Origin: Allacma fusca
Lineage: Eukaryota > Arthropoda > Collembola > Symphypleona > Sminthuridae
NCBI GenBank assembly: GCA_947179485.1
Contig: OX359250.1
Coordinates: 36,548,783 to 36,612,782, forward strand
DNA: 64,000 nucleotides
Direction of reading: 5' to 3'
Of this stretch, positions 1-13,500 are shown one piece after another (positions within the stretch are counted from its first letter, which is position 1; every line of letters starts with the position of its first letter). The notes beneath the pieces were generated by a model, which ran no database searches, was not told the DNA's origin, and saw only the letters and a list, made by a program, of their open reading frames with translations. The position numbers and the translations under genes were made by a program.

Positions 1-65
1 GGGCAAAACGTTTGCGTATCCTAAATCCTACATACATTTTATAGTTTACGAAGAGCATACATTTT

Positions 66-185
66 GCATACATAAATTTGTCCAGAAATGCAATCATACA
101 TATATGCATACATAAATTTGTCCAGAAATGCAATCATACATATATGCATACATAAATTTGTCCCGAAATGTAATCATACATACAT
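66..185. repeat. 40-bp tandem repeat, three copies
   Basis: A 40-bp unit beginning gcatacataaatttgtcc starts at 66, 106 and 146. The first two copies are identical over the unit and the third has a few substitutions. The surrounding 1-650 region is rich in catacat-type motifs and contains no gene I can support. Confidence 0.85.
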
Positions 186-675
186 ATATTCATCATATAA
201 ATAAATTTATGCATAAATATATGTACACGTGCCTATAATTGTGCATGTAGAACGTTCTGAACCTTTATAAAAACAATAAAGCATGGCTTCGCGCGTGTAT
301 ATTGTTAATTAGTTAAGCTTAAAATTATTAATTTCTAGTTTCGTAGGTTTCAGTCACAAGTATAGAAATCGTTTGCATTGCAGCAGGAAATAATAAATGC
401 GAATACACCAATAAACACAGACCGTGCCAAGAAAATACAGATGGAGCTCGCTGAACATACACGGTGCATACATAATACATACCAAAATCTCCCCGGCCTT
501 TTAAACATACATACTCGTAAATACAGTATTCATACCATACATATATCATACATTTTTTTAGTGGAAACACGCAGCCTACATAAAATACATACAAATATTC
601 GGAAAATGTGCGAACATACATAAAAAACTGCATATATTTATGCATAAATGTAGGATATGTGCCCAGCTTTGCTAT

Positions 676-868
676 GACCAGGGTAAAAAATGTTACGACT
701 ACGACCAGGGTGAACAATTGAATAACCAGGATGCAAAATTTCATGACCAGGGTAAAATATTTCATGATCAGGGTAAAATATTTCATGATCAGGGTAAAAT
801 ATTTCATGATCAGGGTAAAATATTTCATGACCAGGATAAAATATTTCATGACCAGGGTAAAAAAACAA
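676..868. repeat. 21-bp minisatellite
   Basis: The unit tttcatgaccagggtaaaat(a) is repeated about six to seven times with few changes between about 739 and 868, and continues in degenerate form back to 676. Because 21 is divisible by three, several frames on both strands stay open. I treat those reading frames as repeat artefacts, not genes. Confidence 0.85.
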
Positions 869-2289
869 CAAAGGCCCAAGTTTGCACTTGGCAAGGCCAC
901 CCATCTATTTTGAGGCTTAGGACCATTTTAAAAATTATTTTGCTATTCCACACCTGGACGTACATAGGTCAGTATAAAATATTCTAAAGCAAATTAATAA
1001 AATTTTCCGACCACACAAGGACACAGGTATCAAAAAAGTGTAACGCAAAAGACGAGATTTTTGTAAACCTAAAATCCTTCAAATTCTGACATTATCCATA
1101 ACCTCACGTCACATTCCAGGCTCCGGTGCCCGCAATTTTGTCTTGGGCTCATTAAACAGGAGAGGACAACATACGTTGCATAAACCGATATTGTTCCTGC
1201 TACACACGGGAGCAAAATTTACTGAAAATAATTAAACAGTGGAATTTCTATAGCAACAACAAAAATGTTTTCAAAAAAATAAGAGAATTTCGACGAGACG
1301 TGTAAAAAAAATGAGGGCTTTGTGGAACAGGGTTTGGTCGCCCTCTTGAGAGCAGAAGGAGAGACTGGACTTGGAGGATTTTTCCCCCTCGTTTGATTTA
1401 CATCTGATTCCCTTCCCGGCAACTTGAGAAAATATTGTGGAGAAAACCTTGTCTTGTCTTGTCTACACAAATTTTAATACTTATTTTATTCTACATTATT
1501 AAACACAGTCTCCTGTCACAGTTTTGAAGGTTTTTTTCTGCAGTGTTTACTTCAGTCTTGGGATTCTGACCTATTGTTTTGAGAACCATGAAATAAAGTT
1601 TGAGTCAAGTTCTAAAAATCGCAAGAGTCTCTATTGTAATATTTATAGTTGAGTGACTGTTTGTTTTTGTTATACTAGATTTTTGTATTTATTTGAATTT
1701 AAAGGTACTCAGCATTAAAACTGTGAAGTGGATGGAATAAGCGATAAATTTAAGACAAATGGTTCCGCTGACATCAAAAATACATTTTTAAATACGAAGG
1801 ACTTGAGAGCACAATTATTTATTTTTAGTGGTCTGCACTCCTTACCGTCACTTGACTCGAGTGGGACTTCATTGTAAGTAAATAATTTAAAATTTTGAAG
1901 GACATAATTATTTACTATTGGGGACTGGTTTCGTGGTCTTGAGTAGTTGGTTGGAGTTTGTGACATTTGTTTTGTAGGAATTCTTCGAGGGGAGAATGTA
2001 TTGACGGAGTGAGTTTTTAGAAGTGGTTGCAAATTGTATGTATGAATATCAACACGGAACTTGTGCAGCTTTGAGTGTGAAAGTAGTTTGGCTTTGTTGT
2101 TGCGAAGGTTGCAGGATGTTTTGATGTGAGGCTGGAGATGTTCGGTTTTGGGAGTTTGGAGAAATCGAATTTTTTGGAGTAGAATTTTTGGTGTGTGTTT
2201 TGAATTTGAATGTACTGGCGTGTACCCTGACTGAGGGTTACAGTTTGGACAAATGTATACTGGGTTTAATTTTAACATGTTTTTTACAG
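869..2289. other. no coding gene seen; 5' flank of zinc-finger gene
   Basis: This A+T-rich stretch precedes the zinc-finger gene. A clear acceptor (tttttacag) ends at 2289, so the start codon at 2346 lies in a second or later transcribed exon and an upstream non-coding exon probably lies in this stretch. Reading frames on the minus strand at 1715-2335 have no recognisable protein features. Confidence 0.5.
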
Positions 2290-2345
2290 GTTTTTGTGAG
2301 AAGAGGAACGAAAGCGTGGGCTGAACTAACAACATTTTGTCCGGA

Positions 2346-4466
2346 ATGTCGCGACCGGATTCAAACTCAGCCTACTCAGGAAACACGAGCAGTAATGCGG
2401 CTGCTATACAACAATATCAAATGGCAAGTATGCAGTACTACTCGGGGAACCTTCCTACTTATGCGAATTCAGGAGGGACGGATGCTTGGAACTACTCAAA
2501 TTATGGGTATGGGTCGTCAGCGGGGTCAGCTAGTCAGTACTCTGGCCCGAGTCAGGCTGGAAGGACTGTTGGGAACCAAGGAAATAATGGAGGAGTACCT
2601 GTGGCATCGCAACAACAGTACTATAACATGTCAACTCCGGCACAGTATCCTCAACAAATCAATTACTCGTGCCCACCACCGCCCCCTCCTCCTCCACCTC
2701 CTCAAGGGGGTAACTCTTTCCAAAAAACTTCCAGTGGTCCTTCGTCTGGACACCGCCAACCCTCAGGTGGTCTTCCTCCCTTGATGCATCAACCCCCTCC
2801 AACTTCAAGAAACCAACCTCTAGCTCCGACCTTACCACCGCCGCCGCCTCCACCACCACCTCCTGAAGTAACTGCTGAAGAAGATGAACCAATAACTCTT
2901 TCGTGTCCTCCAATGCCTCCAACATTTCCTTGGATGTGTCCTTCAATGTTTGCTCCTCTTGCCGCGATTGAACTTAACAGTCCTCCTGAATCTGAACGTC
3001 CTCCTTCCATAACGCACTCCAACTATGGAATAGATCAACCCATGAAGAAGATTTTCCCGAAAGAAGATCAACAACCTACGAAGCCTTTACATATGCAATG
3101 GACTGACCCCATTGATCCTGCTCTTCCGCAAGTTTTGAAAAATATGTTTCAGCCTCTCTTCTGTAAATTATGCAATTTATCTGTAAGTTTCATCGACTAG
3201 CATGTACGGTAAACATGATTGACATTTATAAATAATTACGTTTAATACATTTTTACAACTCCTTGTTTTAGCTTTCATCCGCGATCGTTGCAAGTGATCA
3301 TTACAAGGGGAAGAGACACAAAAAGTGTATAGAGGTCTGGTTAGCAGACCATCCTGATGTTTCGCTTAAGAGAAATAAGGTTCAAGTTGATGAAACTCGA
3401 AATATACAAAATTCAGCACCGATAAAACGAACCTCTCTGGGCAGCGAGTCTTCGAAATCTAGTTTTGAATCGTTTAGAAATGGACCCATTAAGAATAATT
3501 CCCTACTTAAAAATTTTTCTAGAAACACGTTTGGTCAAGAGAATCCTTCTAATGATAAACGTAATATAGGCAAATTTAGTGATAATCAGTCGAGCAAAAA
3601 TTCAAATTTTGGTGTAACCCAATGGATTAGAAATGATGAATGGAATAGAAATGATGACGGAAATGTTGGTGGTATAATTGATTTTGCTGGCATTGAAAGA
3701 AATACCACTGGCCAGTCGATGCTTAACGGGGAATCTTCAGAACACAATCCTAGTCGAGGTGGAAATAAACGTTGGAACTCGAATAATTCTCAGACTTCAT
3801 TTCGCTCTGGATCACCTGCATCTGATAATGGGGGTCCTACTAGGGTGGGTGATAACTGGAATAATTCAGGAAGGCAAAATCGTGACGGTGATTTTGGTGG
3901 ATGGTCAAATCCTCCTGAAGATTCTCGCAGACCTTTACCGCTAATGTCTGTAGATATGGGAGCCCAACGTGAAAATGCATCCAGATTTCCTCTTGGTAAG
4001 GGTGGTTTTAAGGGAAAAGCTAACCCACAAGAGGGAAATGATTCCAGGAAGTCATTTCTGGGTAACAGGCCCTTTCAAGGAAAGGGGCGTTCATTTCAGG
4101 ATACAGAACCTTCATTTACAGAGAAAGGGCCTCCATTTCAACAAAATCTCAAACGAAACGGAGCTAATGCAAATCAAGTTCCACCAGCCAAAAAAGAAAA
4201 AACTGACTGTAAGTTATGATTCTTCCACTGGTTCATCCTTACGTTTTGCATCACGAATGTCTCTAAGGATCATCAGTTCTTATTAACTGGACGTGGGATT
4301 CTATAAAAACAAAAATGCTTTAATCTAATTTGCAGATAAAGGCGCCTTCTCTAAATGTGAAGTTTGTAATATCGTTTTGAATTCCAAACCATCTGCAGAT
4401 CAACATTATGCAGGGAAAAGACATAGAGATAACCTTCTAAATCACCAAAAAACCGGACAGTTGTAA
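2346..4466 (+). CDS. proline-rich matrin/U1-type zinc-finger protein
   Basis: Three coding exons, 2346-3182, 3272-4208 and 4336-4466, join in frame to about 634 residues. The first ATG after the acceptor at 2289 is used as start. The N-terminal half is low-complexity (Ser, Gly, Tyr, Gln) with two polyproline runs near residues 110 and 165. A first zinc finger (CKLC, then H-x5-H in a DHYKGKRHKK context) is split by intron 1. A second (CEVC, then HYAGKRH) lies at the C-terminus in exon 3. Paired fingers of this matrin/U1 type, as in the ZNF385/ZNF346/ZMAT group, usually bind RNA, often double-stranded; that function is inferred. The middle is rich in Asn, Gly, Arg and Ser and looks disordered. 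The stop codon overlaps a strong donor (gtaagt at 4463), so a longer spliced form is possible. Confidence 0.85.
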
Positions 4467-5354
4467 GTAAAATTACATATTAATTGCCTCCTCTCCTTAT
4501 ATTACAGAAGTTGTATCAGTAAGACTGAAAATCAATGTCCTGTAATCCAGGGAAACTCGATAAATGTAAATTGACTTTATAATGCACAGTGACCATGTGG
4601 ATAGAACTTTCGATATTGGAGCATCATTCCGGGAAAAGAGCAACCGGGCTGACACAAATCAGTTTACTCCCTCAGCTGATGCGGAGATAGCCAAGTCATA
4701 ACAACTTATAACATATTTTGTATCACACGTTAAACCTAAATTTTGGGTTGGCGTTCATTTGACTGGTAATTAATTCTTATTTGTGCGTCACAAGGTGGTG
4801 CCAAGAACGAGAACGCAAAATATTCACATATACATATACCAATATTCAATAATTTCACTTAATAACTGTTAAATTGTATGTACATTACGTATGTCTGATA
4901 TAGTTATTTGATTTGAAGTAGTTTTTATACAAATATTATTTGTTAGTTATCGCGTTATACCCAAATTAGGGTTTGACTGTTCATCGATTTTCCAGCTTGT
5001 ATTTACATCGTTAATTCTCGTGTGGATTAAAGCTTCACTGAACTGCTTGCTGATTTTGGTGGGCACTTTCAGAAAATTTTATGCTCACTTTAATTCACTT
5101 GTTCGGAGGAAAAATCTAAAGGTATTTCGTTATTATGCTGATCAAATGAGACGTAAATTAAATGTTTATGGTAGTATGAAAGGCAACAATACGTGATTAT
5201 TAACTGGCTGTAATTTGTACTAACCATAATACTACATGTAAAATCATCCCCAGGAAGGGTTAACATAGTATGAACAGTGTTGTACCAGTATCTACGTACA
5301 TATACTGGGTATTACAAACTGAATGTAAATATTATAATTAACTAGATTGAAAAA
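4467..5354. other. intergenic; possible alternative last exon of zinc-finger gene
   Basis: If the donor at 4463 is used with the acceptor ending at 4507 (tatattacag), the frame continues from 4508 to a stop at 4572-4574, replacing the last residue with a short tail. Otherwise nothing coding is seen. The stretch should hold the 3' ends of the zinc-finger gene and of the minus-strand gene that follows; the two are convergent. Confidence 0.4.
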
Positions 5355-8317
5355 TTATTCTTCAAAAGATTCGACTTCGCCGGTCTGCTCTGCATCAGAA
5401 CCCTGTTGGTCCGCATCTATCGTCTCTATATCCGTAGCCTCTGCGTCTGTAGCATCTCCATCTGTTGCCCCTGTGTCTGCTGCCTTTTCTTCCGCCCCTT
5501 TACTGTCTTCAAATTCCGACTCCCCTCCGGCGTCTACTGTGACCGGCGTTGCCTCCGTGTCATCAGTTTCATATTCTGTGTCTCTAGGATCTTTGGAAAC
5601 ATCATCAGACTTGCTTGTTGCGGGTTGCTCTGATGCTCCTGTGATATCAGAGGGAGGAGGAGTAGATTCCCCTTTTTTCCGTTCGGAGTCTGGTATTGGT
5701 TTTATTGGAGGTCCGAATTTGGGCTTTGTCGGGATTGATGTCACCGATTCTAACTGCAGGTTGGAGGCTGCCTCGTCCAGGTCCGTTGCGAGCGGTGCTG
5801 GTTGTGTCTCTAACATCTTCGACTTGTAAAATTCCTTTATTTCTTGGTAGGTCATAGGTCTCATGCTCAGTTGCTTCTCGGATTCCTCATCGTCATCGTC
5901 AACATCCCTACATTAGTTAGTAACTTTTTGAAATGCAACTTCTGTAATAATTTATAAGTAAATAAAAAAGACATACCCTGCAAGTTGACCCGTTAGGATA
6001 ACCTTAGGCTTGAATGGCCCACCTGTCGGAGGGGGCTTTTTCCCTGGAGACCACAGCCCTTGTTTGACTGGAAGCTGCATTCTATCAACGATAATAGCCT
6101 TTTTCACCTCAAGTAATCCCTTGTTATGTTGCAATTCCAATATTCTATGCTCCAACACCTTGAGACATAAACATAAGTTCCTGGGTAGAATCCCGGAGCG
6201 ATTTCCTGCAACCTCAAGGTAACGTGACGATTATGCCCATATTACTCACAAACCTAATGATTGTAGTTTTTGAAACTAAACGCAGTAGGAGTTACCTCCA
6301 GGAAGAAAGTATGGCTTACAGATAAAATAGTAGTTTTAAAAATATTTTGATATTTTATGATTACAGAGTTGCGCTCAAGTTTAAGTACTTTTTGATTTAA
6401 ATACTCCAGTGGGGATTACCAGACTTACACGCAGCTCATTGTAATACAAAATGTAGGTTACCTAAAAGTTGTATAACTGGGGCATTCTGGCAACCAGCGA
6501 GGTCAAAGATAACATCCACACCATGTATGATTTTATTCATATGATCCTCCGTATCATCCCAAGCGACTAGCAAGTCGCCTAATTTGTTATGACTTTTTTC
6601 AAACTCCTTGTTCAGACTTCTTAAGGATTTATCTTGTTCTTTCCTGGTCTTCTTGGCTTTCTGAGCAGCTTCCTCAATTTCATGCTTTAGCTTCCTGATA
6701 GCATCTTCCAGAACGCAAGCCTTACGAGAGTATCATACGTTTGATATTTTAATAGCCCGTTTTGAATTTTTTCCCCATATTAAAAATTTTTAAGAAAGGC
6801 TAACTATACCTCATTATTTAAATCCGTAATGTATTTAAAGCTCGTGAAATTGGACTGCTCTTGAGTCAAGTACTGGTTTAACAGTGTCTCCACATCTTTC
6901 GTCTGGGCCAGGTTGAGGAGCTGGGCAAAACTTTTCTTGTACTGTCGGATCAAGTCATCCAACTGCTTCTCTTTTTCCAGTGTGATTCGACACTTCCTAT
7001 CCTCACTTCGTTCCACCACTTCCCGAACCCTGTTTTTCACTTCCATAAATGCCCGTAATTTCTGGTCATGATGGAACACCCGTTGGTACTCCTTTATTTC
7101 CAGGACGTGTTGCTGCGACTCCTTGTCATTTCTTTCACGGAGCATATGGATTTTCATGACGGCTTCTTCTCTAAATGATACCGGGTCATATAGTTTGTAT
7201 TCGTTTTAAAATTGAAAAATAAAGTACAAAAAAAAATATTTTTTTACGAATCTAAAAGCACACATTAGGAATAGTTATTTGTTTTTTTAATATATGTACG
7301 CTGGGATGATTACCTGCCCTCGTATGTTGTAAGGGCGTTGTCTACTACAATTAACATTTTATGCTTCACAGCTGCTATCTGCTTTTTCAGTTTTCGGTAC
7401 CGTTCGTGAAACCGCCCTCTTTCCATTAACGACAAATTAATGTCTGCCCGTAGGAGACCGTTCTCTGTGACTTTGGAGTCAAATAATGTTGTGGCCTAAA
7501 AATGGTTCAATTATTGTATAAATTATTCCAAATTATTTTATAGTATCAAGCGAATTTCTAGTGCATGAAATTTAAGTGACATTTTACAGAACCTCCAATC
7601 ATAACGCATATATTAGTATGTATCTTGCAAGTTTACAAAATTACAATCTGTCCTGTAAGGTACAGACATGAATATCTACAATATGTAACTGTTATAAACA
7701 AAGGTACTTATTTTTCCTTCGTCAACATTTTCCACTTAAAAATGAGGGGCAAGCAGAGACTTTTTTAAAAATATTTGTATGATTTTTTTTCTATCTCATA
7801 TAGTGAAAGAATCCTAAAGATTTCTAATTATAGGGAATGTGGAACTTCATACATGATATTTACGATTTTCCAGAATTCGCAACCTTTTTCTGGACTGTGC
7901 GACTGTCATGGACCGACCGAACACTGCCTGGGCTTTTAGCCTCTGTGCAATCACATGCTTGGTTGTTTTATCAACTTGGGCCTCCATCTCCGTAATTTCC
8001 TCTAATTGGGCTTGAATCTCTTCCACACATCTGAAATAAGCCTGGAGTATGCCGACAATGATGTTCTCACTCTCTTTATCCTTCCTCACATTTGCGATGG
8101 AGAGGGCATTGCTGATGTCCACAATTAAGTCCTCCCGTTCGTTCCTCAAGTACTCCAGCATTTTCCCTTGTCGGTTGGCATTTCTCCCTTTACCCTGGAT
8201 GTAAGTCTGTCGATCGGTTTCCATGACCCGGTACTGTCGCTGGAGCTGGGCCAGCTCCTTGCGAGCCAGGATTTCGAAGTTTACTTCGGATTCGGAATCC
8301 GCAGCTTTCTTTGCCAT
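5355..8317 (-). CDS. ODAD1: outer dynein arm docking complex subunit (ODAD1/CCDC63 family)
   Basis: Six exons on the minus strand, 8317-7853, 7495-7314, 7170-6810, 6720-6462, 6205-5977 and 5907-5355, join in frame to 682 residues. The first 500 residues are almost continuous coiled coil. Recognisable landmarks are the N-terminal ELAQLQRQYRVMETDR stretch, the RLRILENR motif that precedes the second exon, and FKYITDLNNE at the end of exon 3, all characteristic of the CCDC114/CCDC63 docking family. The last 110 residues are acidic and rich in Asp, Glu and Thr, low-complexity as in vertebrate homologues. In this family the protein anchors outer dynein arms to axonemal doublets, so expression in cells with motile axonemes such as sperm is expected. 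The symbol is a family assignment: CCDC63 and CCDC114 co-orthologues cannot be separated by eye. Confidence 0.85.
6364..6390 (+). repeat. relic terminus of the hAT family found at 25.2 kb
   Basis: Inside the fourth intron of the ODAD1-like gene, the stretch starting cagagttgcgctcaagt closely matches the left terminus of the complete hAT element at 25213, with about four or five differences over 27 bases. A weak opposite end (cacgcagctcattg) lies about 70 bp away, which suggests a very short decayed non-autonomous copy. No clear target duplication was found. Confidence 0.55.
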
Positions 8318-9433
8318 TGTGATGTTTGCTATTCCTTTCCTTTACTAGACAAGTAATTTTTTTGGGTATATCTAACTAAATAAGTGTACCCTACAAACTT
8401 CCAAGAGTCTAAAGTTAAAATGGAAAAAGAATAATAGAAGGAGACCCTGTTAGCTAAAAAAAATAAGCTCTCAAAAGCTATTTGTACGAGTCAGTATTTC
8501 TGTACAAGAGGAATAATTTTCTACAGAGCTTCACGTACATTATAGGTACATACGGAGGTAATAATTTCAAAATTAATTAATTATGTCTAAGTCTGGAAGA
8601 CGCATTTCAAAAGGTACTATTTAGTTTAGTATTTAATAATCTCAAGGGAGCTGAGGTATGTATTAAATAGTAATAGTAATGTTGAATGTATCTTACAGAT
8701 TATTTATTGTTACTTTTTTCCCTATCTTCACAGAAAGCATTGGCTTGTTACAATAGGTTTGAATTTGTGTAAAAAATCAGCCATCCCTTATTATCGCTAG
8801 TGGTTATAATTATTTTACATTTTGGTTGGAATAATTTTTCGTACTTAAAATTTAAATTTAAATAATATCTTATCCACGTTATGCTTAATTTCCTTTTTTA
8901 CGAAAACACTACTACTTTTTCTTGATGAATTTATTTTTGCCTGAGTTTTGGTTTCGTTTTGTTGACCTTCAGAAAAATATGCGAAAGTCCCTGGATACCC
9001 TCGAATCCTCATATCAATACTTAATTATGTGCCTAGTTAAATGTAAATTGTGTACTTTTTATTATGTTGTTTTCCCTTTGGACCTAGTATGTACAAAGTA
9101 TATTACGTGAACAACAACATTATGTGACGACAGCTAGTTCTTCATACTATGAAATAATTATCAACCGCGGAAAGAAATTCTCTCAAAGAAAGACACCAAT
9201 AATTCATTCCAGATTTATAGTCCCTGTCACTTGTCATTTATTTCTGCTGTGCGGTTCATGTTTTCCTACCCATTCATTTCCCATTTCCCTAACATTGGTT
9301 TTAGCGATTGCGATCCTTAACTTGCACTTGAATTTTATCCCCTTGATTGGCTTTTGGGCTTCAATACATTCAAGTCGGCCAACTTCCAAGTCAATTCATG
9401 CTGTCATTGTTGATAAGGCATTGGAACTCAAGT
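8318..9433. other. no gene seen
   Basis: A+T-rich intergenic DNA upstream of the ODAD1-like gene, whose promoter is expected in its first few hundred bases. Only short open frames without recognisable features are present. Confidence 0.5.
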
Positions 9434-9441
9434 ATGCAAAT

Positions 9442-10527
9442 CAAAGATGCTAAACTGATTTTGCCTATCCTACATCCTACCTATACATTCAGTTTAGGAG
9501 GGGCCTTCCTTCTTGCCTATTTGTGCAATTGCTAGGCCTATATCCTTGCCTACAAGTAGGCATTTGCCGCTGCCTACATTTCTGCCTATATAGGGTAACG
9601 GAAAGTGTAAGCCCCTTCCTACATGGGACCCTATACTGTAGAATTAAATTATATTTTGATTAAAATTCATAATTACATTTGCTGTCTTTATTTTAGCAAA
9701 TTTATGATGGACATATTGCATTAGTTTAAAAAACAATTAGGCTATCCCTCATATGCAACAATTATTCAGCAAACACTCACAATTGTTTGTTACTTTCTTA
9801 TGTATCATATTTTTAAACAAACTGCTTGTGAGTACTTCTTCAAAATTAATGTTACTCGTGCATTATGTGAAAACTCCTATTGATTGGTCGTATTGCACGT
9901 TACAGTAAGTATATAAGCATCGAGCAATCACATACAATGTATGTATATGTACTTAGTTATGTATGGATATTATTTTGAATGGGAAATCTCACATGTCCCT
10001 ACAGTAGCCTGATGTTCCAACGTAGCCAACGTTCAAAAATCGTTTTGGTTAGCATTGAGATAACTTATTCCATAACTAGTAGCAGCCCTGTGCTTCACAG
10101 GAACAATTACTTGGAGAGGTGGTAGTGTGAGCGTAGAGGCTTAACCGCTTACAAATCAAGCCCAGTCGTGGAGACTTACTCTATGCCTAAATCTGGCGCG
10201 CTGATCTTCAGAGTAGAGCGCGAAATTTTAATAGCCACAAACTCCATCCCTAGGTCATTAATTTATAAGGATTATAAGGATGAGCAAATAGTTATGTACA
10301 TACATATGTACATCCTACATATTTGCCTTCATACAAGCGCGTTTTCGTGCTGCCTACATATATGCCTATATGACCGCGTGTATGCAGGCGTGCATTCCTA
10401 TTTTATAGGCATTTTTTCTGAGAAAACCAGTGCACCCTATTTTGCCTATAATTTTTTCTGCAAATAGCTCGCACCCTATAAATAGGCCTACATGTAGGCC
10501 TACATGTAGGATAGGCTAGCATCTTTG
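9442..10527. mobile_element. non-autonomous hAT-like DNA transposon (MITE-type)
   Basis: The left end (caaagatgcta at 9442) is the inverted complement of the right end (tagcatctttg ending 10527). Just inside, both ends carry gcctatcctacat in inverted orientation. The element is flanked by a perfect 8-bp direct repeat, atgcaaat, at 9434-9441 and 10528-10535. Eight-bp target duplications are the hallmark of hAT transposons. The interior has repeated tgcctacat/cctatat motifs and no transposase frame, so the copy is non-autonomous. Its ends differ from those of the element at 25.2 kb, so a different hAT subfamily would have to mobilise it. Confidence 0.8.
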
Positions 10528-10535
10528 ATGCAAAT

Positions 10536-13500
10536 TAATAACAATATAGCTTATTGTCCTTTCCTCGTTCAACACTGCCCTGCAGAAGTGCAGACTATAC
10601 AAATGACAAAAAATACAGTAAAAAAGCATGCAGACGAATTTTTCCAATCCTGTGATAAGTCCTTAACCGCACACGCTTCAGTCATGCATGAGTTGAGCTG
10701 AACTAATATAGCCTAGTTTCCAAATTATTACGCACGATCTAAAGCTAATATACAAGTACTTAATGGAAATTAGGGTTGTAAAAATTACAGTATCACTATG
10801 CTCTCAGAATTTCGTACGTGGGTCCACACACGCAAATACGTTTTTACTCCTTGACATCTTTTTAGTAACATAATATTTCCCTCGTCAGAATTTACCTTTA
10901 AAAAGTCTCTGACATCACACATTATTACTGATCCGTAAAAACAAAATTTATTCCAAAATGTTGTAACTTCCTCAGAAGTTATTGACATTCTACAAGTGTG
11001 ACACGTGTGTGTACAAATAAAGTTAAAAAGGAGAAATAGGATCACAGTACCAAAAAAATTATTACCATTATTGAATAATATTTTTGTTTTTGTGTTTCAA
11101 AGCAAGGACTTATTTCTTGTTGAATGTTTTGGGATTGTCCAAAAAGCATCAACAATCAATAAGCCATTACCATCATCTAACTTGAACGCAAATGTTTCTA
11201 GTCCTCAATATGAGAGCCTCACACGTTGAATTAAGCATTAGAATCTTGTTCCTGTTTATTTCATGAAAATGGTAAATTACCATCAGATGAAAAAAAGGTT
11301 CCTGGGACTGTAACAAAAACTTTCCATGAAATACAAGCCGGAAGGATGAAAATTGATTGGATGCAGTGCATTTTGTGCTTTGTAATCTTTTTAATATAAA
11401 CGATAAAATGAGAATGTCGTTAAGTAACCCTGCAACATTAAAAAATATCTGTGATACAATGGTTGTTATTCACGTATTTTTTCCCACAGCCTACAGTTAC
11501 AAGTTTCAAAGGCATACAGTATAAATACTATTGTGCATTAGTAATTGATACGTTCAACACAAGACTCACAAATATTTTTAAAATGCATAAAAGTTATGAA
11601 TATTAATTTAGCGTTACCCTATCTCTCCCAGCTTTGCCTCTGCCGTGTGAAAATAATAGTTTTTACTCACACGTTCACTTCTCCCAAGAATAAATGACTT
11701 ACATTTACAATAATATGCGTTTCAAAAATTAAAAAATGTAATTTCACGAGAAATAATAATTCTTACTGTGATTTTTATGAGTACTTCTACATCACATGAT
11801 GTTTTTTAAAGTTCCGATATACCTTCGAAACCCTTGCACTTTTTAGAGAGTAAGCGTTAGAGAGTACTTATAAAATTTACTACTAAAGTTGAAATTTATT
11901 CCCTTTGGTCAAAAATAAAGTACTCTTTGAGCACACGATCCCCTCCATTTAAATGATTTAAGAAATTACATTTCATGTCGAGATCGAGAGGTCGAGGGCT
12001 TTTTTCCCAACCGAACTTTCACTTTCTAAACGAATCGAGCCCAGAGTCAGGAAAAAAACACTCAAATGAACAACATTTCAAAAAATCCTGGTCTCGTAAT
12101 TAAGTTTATAAATTTATGACGTGCATAGGAATACCAAGAAAATTTAGTTTGATGGGTAAATCATAAAATAATTCTAAGAATCCTGAAAGTTCCGAGTATT
12201 TTAATTCAAATACATGTGCCACTATAGGTGAGAACATTCCCTTTTAATATTTTACGAGCTAAAGTTTAGTTGTGAGAAGACACCTTTTTGATTCGATGCT
12301 AATTTGATTGAGGTTCAAGCTAAACACTAATAACTCCACGCGAATAGTATTTTTTAGAATTAAAGGTTACTTAATTGCGGGAACATAATTTTTCCACGAG
12401 ATTCCATATAAAGATTATTATATCCCAATGTAATTAGCATTGACCAGTATTTATGTACATGTACAGGCTCTCGTACATTTTTCCTCGTCAATTCAATTTC
12501 CTTATTTTCTGTGACCTGACTCATCCCTTCCCTTGTCATTGGTTTATCAGTGCGTTCAACTCATTACTAATAATGTCACTATGAGGTTTTAGGTACTCAA
12601 TTTAATGACGTAAGTAATAATTAGGCTTAATTGCAAATGTACATAGATTATAGAAAAAAATAAATGGGTGGTTTAAACTCCGATTCTAGTGAAGGACTTA
12701 TGGATTTTTATTCGTACACTAAACAATATGTACGTGTAGGACTTTAAGTGGGTAAGATTAGATTTTTTGCAGGCGCAAAGATTGAAGCAGGCGGACATTA
12801 AAGTCTTATTGCAATTCTGGCTAATTCTTTACTCACATCCGCTTTCTCTAAAAAGAACTTGCCGATGGAGATCCACAGTAATTGCCGGAATTACAGACCA
12901 TAACCTTTATGTTCAGAAGTGATTGTGAGTCAGATGTTTTCTGTCTAATTAAGGAACATGTGTACTATAATAAACCAGCTTGACAGGAATTAAGGAAAGA
13001 AGGACGGTCGGGGAAGACACCTGTAATTTCCTCACTTGTTTGTACTTGGCAACTCACTCTCCGTTCTTGCCCCCTTCATTATTCTCGTCATCAGTGTCTT
13101 CATCAAGGAGTTTCTAATTTCGTTTGATAAGATTTAAGCGTCAAGAGTCGAGACAGGGTTATATGATCGGGAAGCACGAAAGGATTCGATCAAGTAAGTA
13201 GGTACACAGAATTCTCACGTCGCCCCAAAACCAAAATTACTTCTTTAAGAGTGTCACATTCAACATATAAATAGTTACTTACTGGGTTACATATGTATAT
13301 TAGTCCTTCAATAGCGAGATGCTCGTCCATACTATATTTAATCTTTATTTTGAAGATGTCTCCCTCGTAAAGAAAATTCCTATTCCTAGTGTAATGTGAG
13401 CATACGATGTCGTCATTTTTTGTACAATTTGTCACACTGTAGTATTAATTAAATAGCATATTTCCCTACTACAAATTACAACTAAAATCATATGACTCCT

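Noticed and set aside
328-987. Long open frames on both strands over the 21-bp repeat
   Set aside because: The frames follow from a repeat unit divisible by three; no start context, splice sites or family similarity.
2659-3022. Minus-strand frames rich in Gly, Glu and Val opposite the zinc-finger gene
   Set aside because: Shadows of the polyproline-coding exon on the plus strand.
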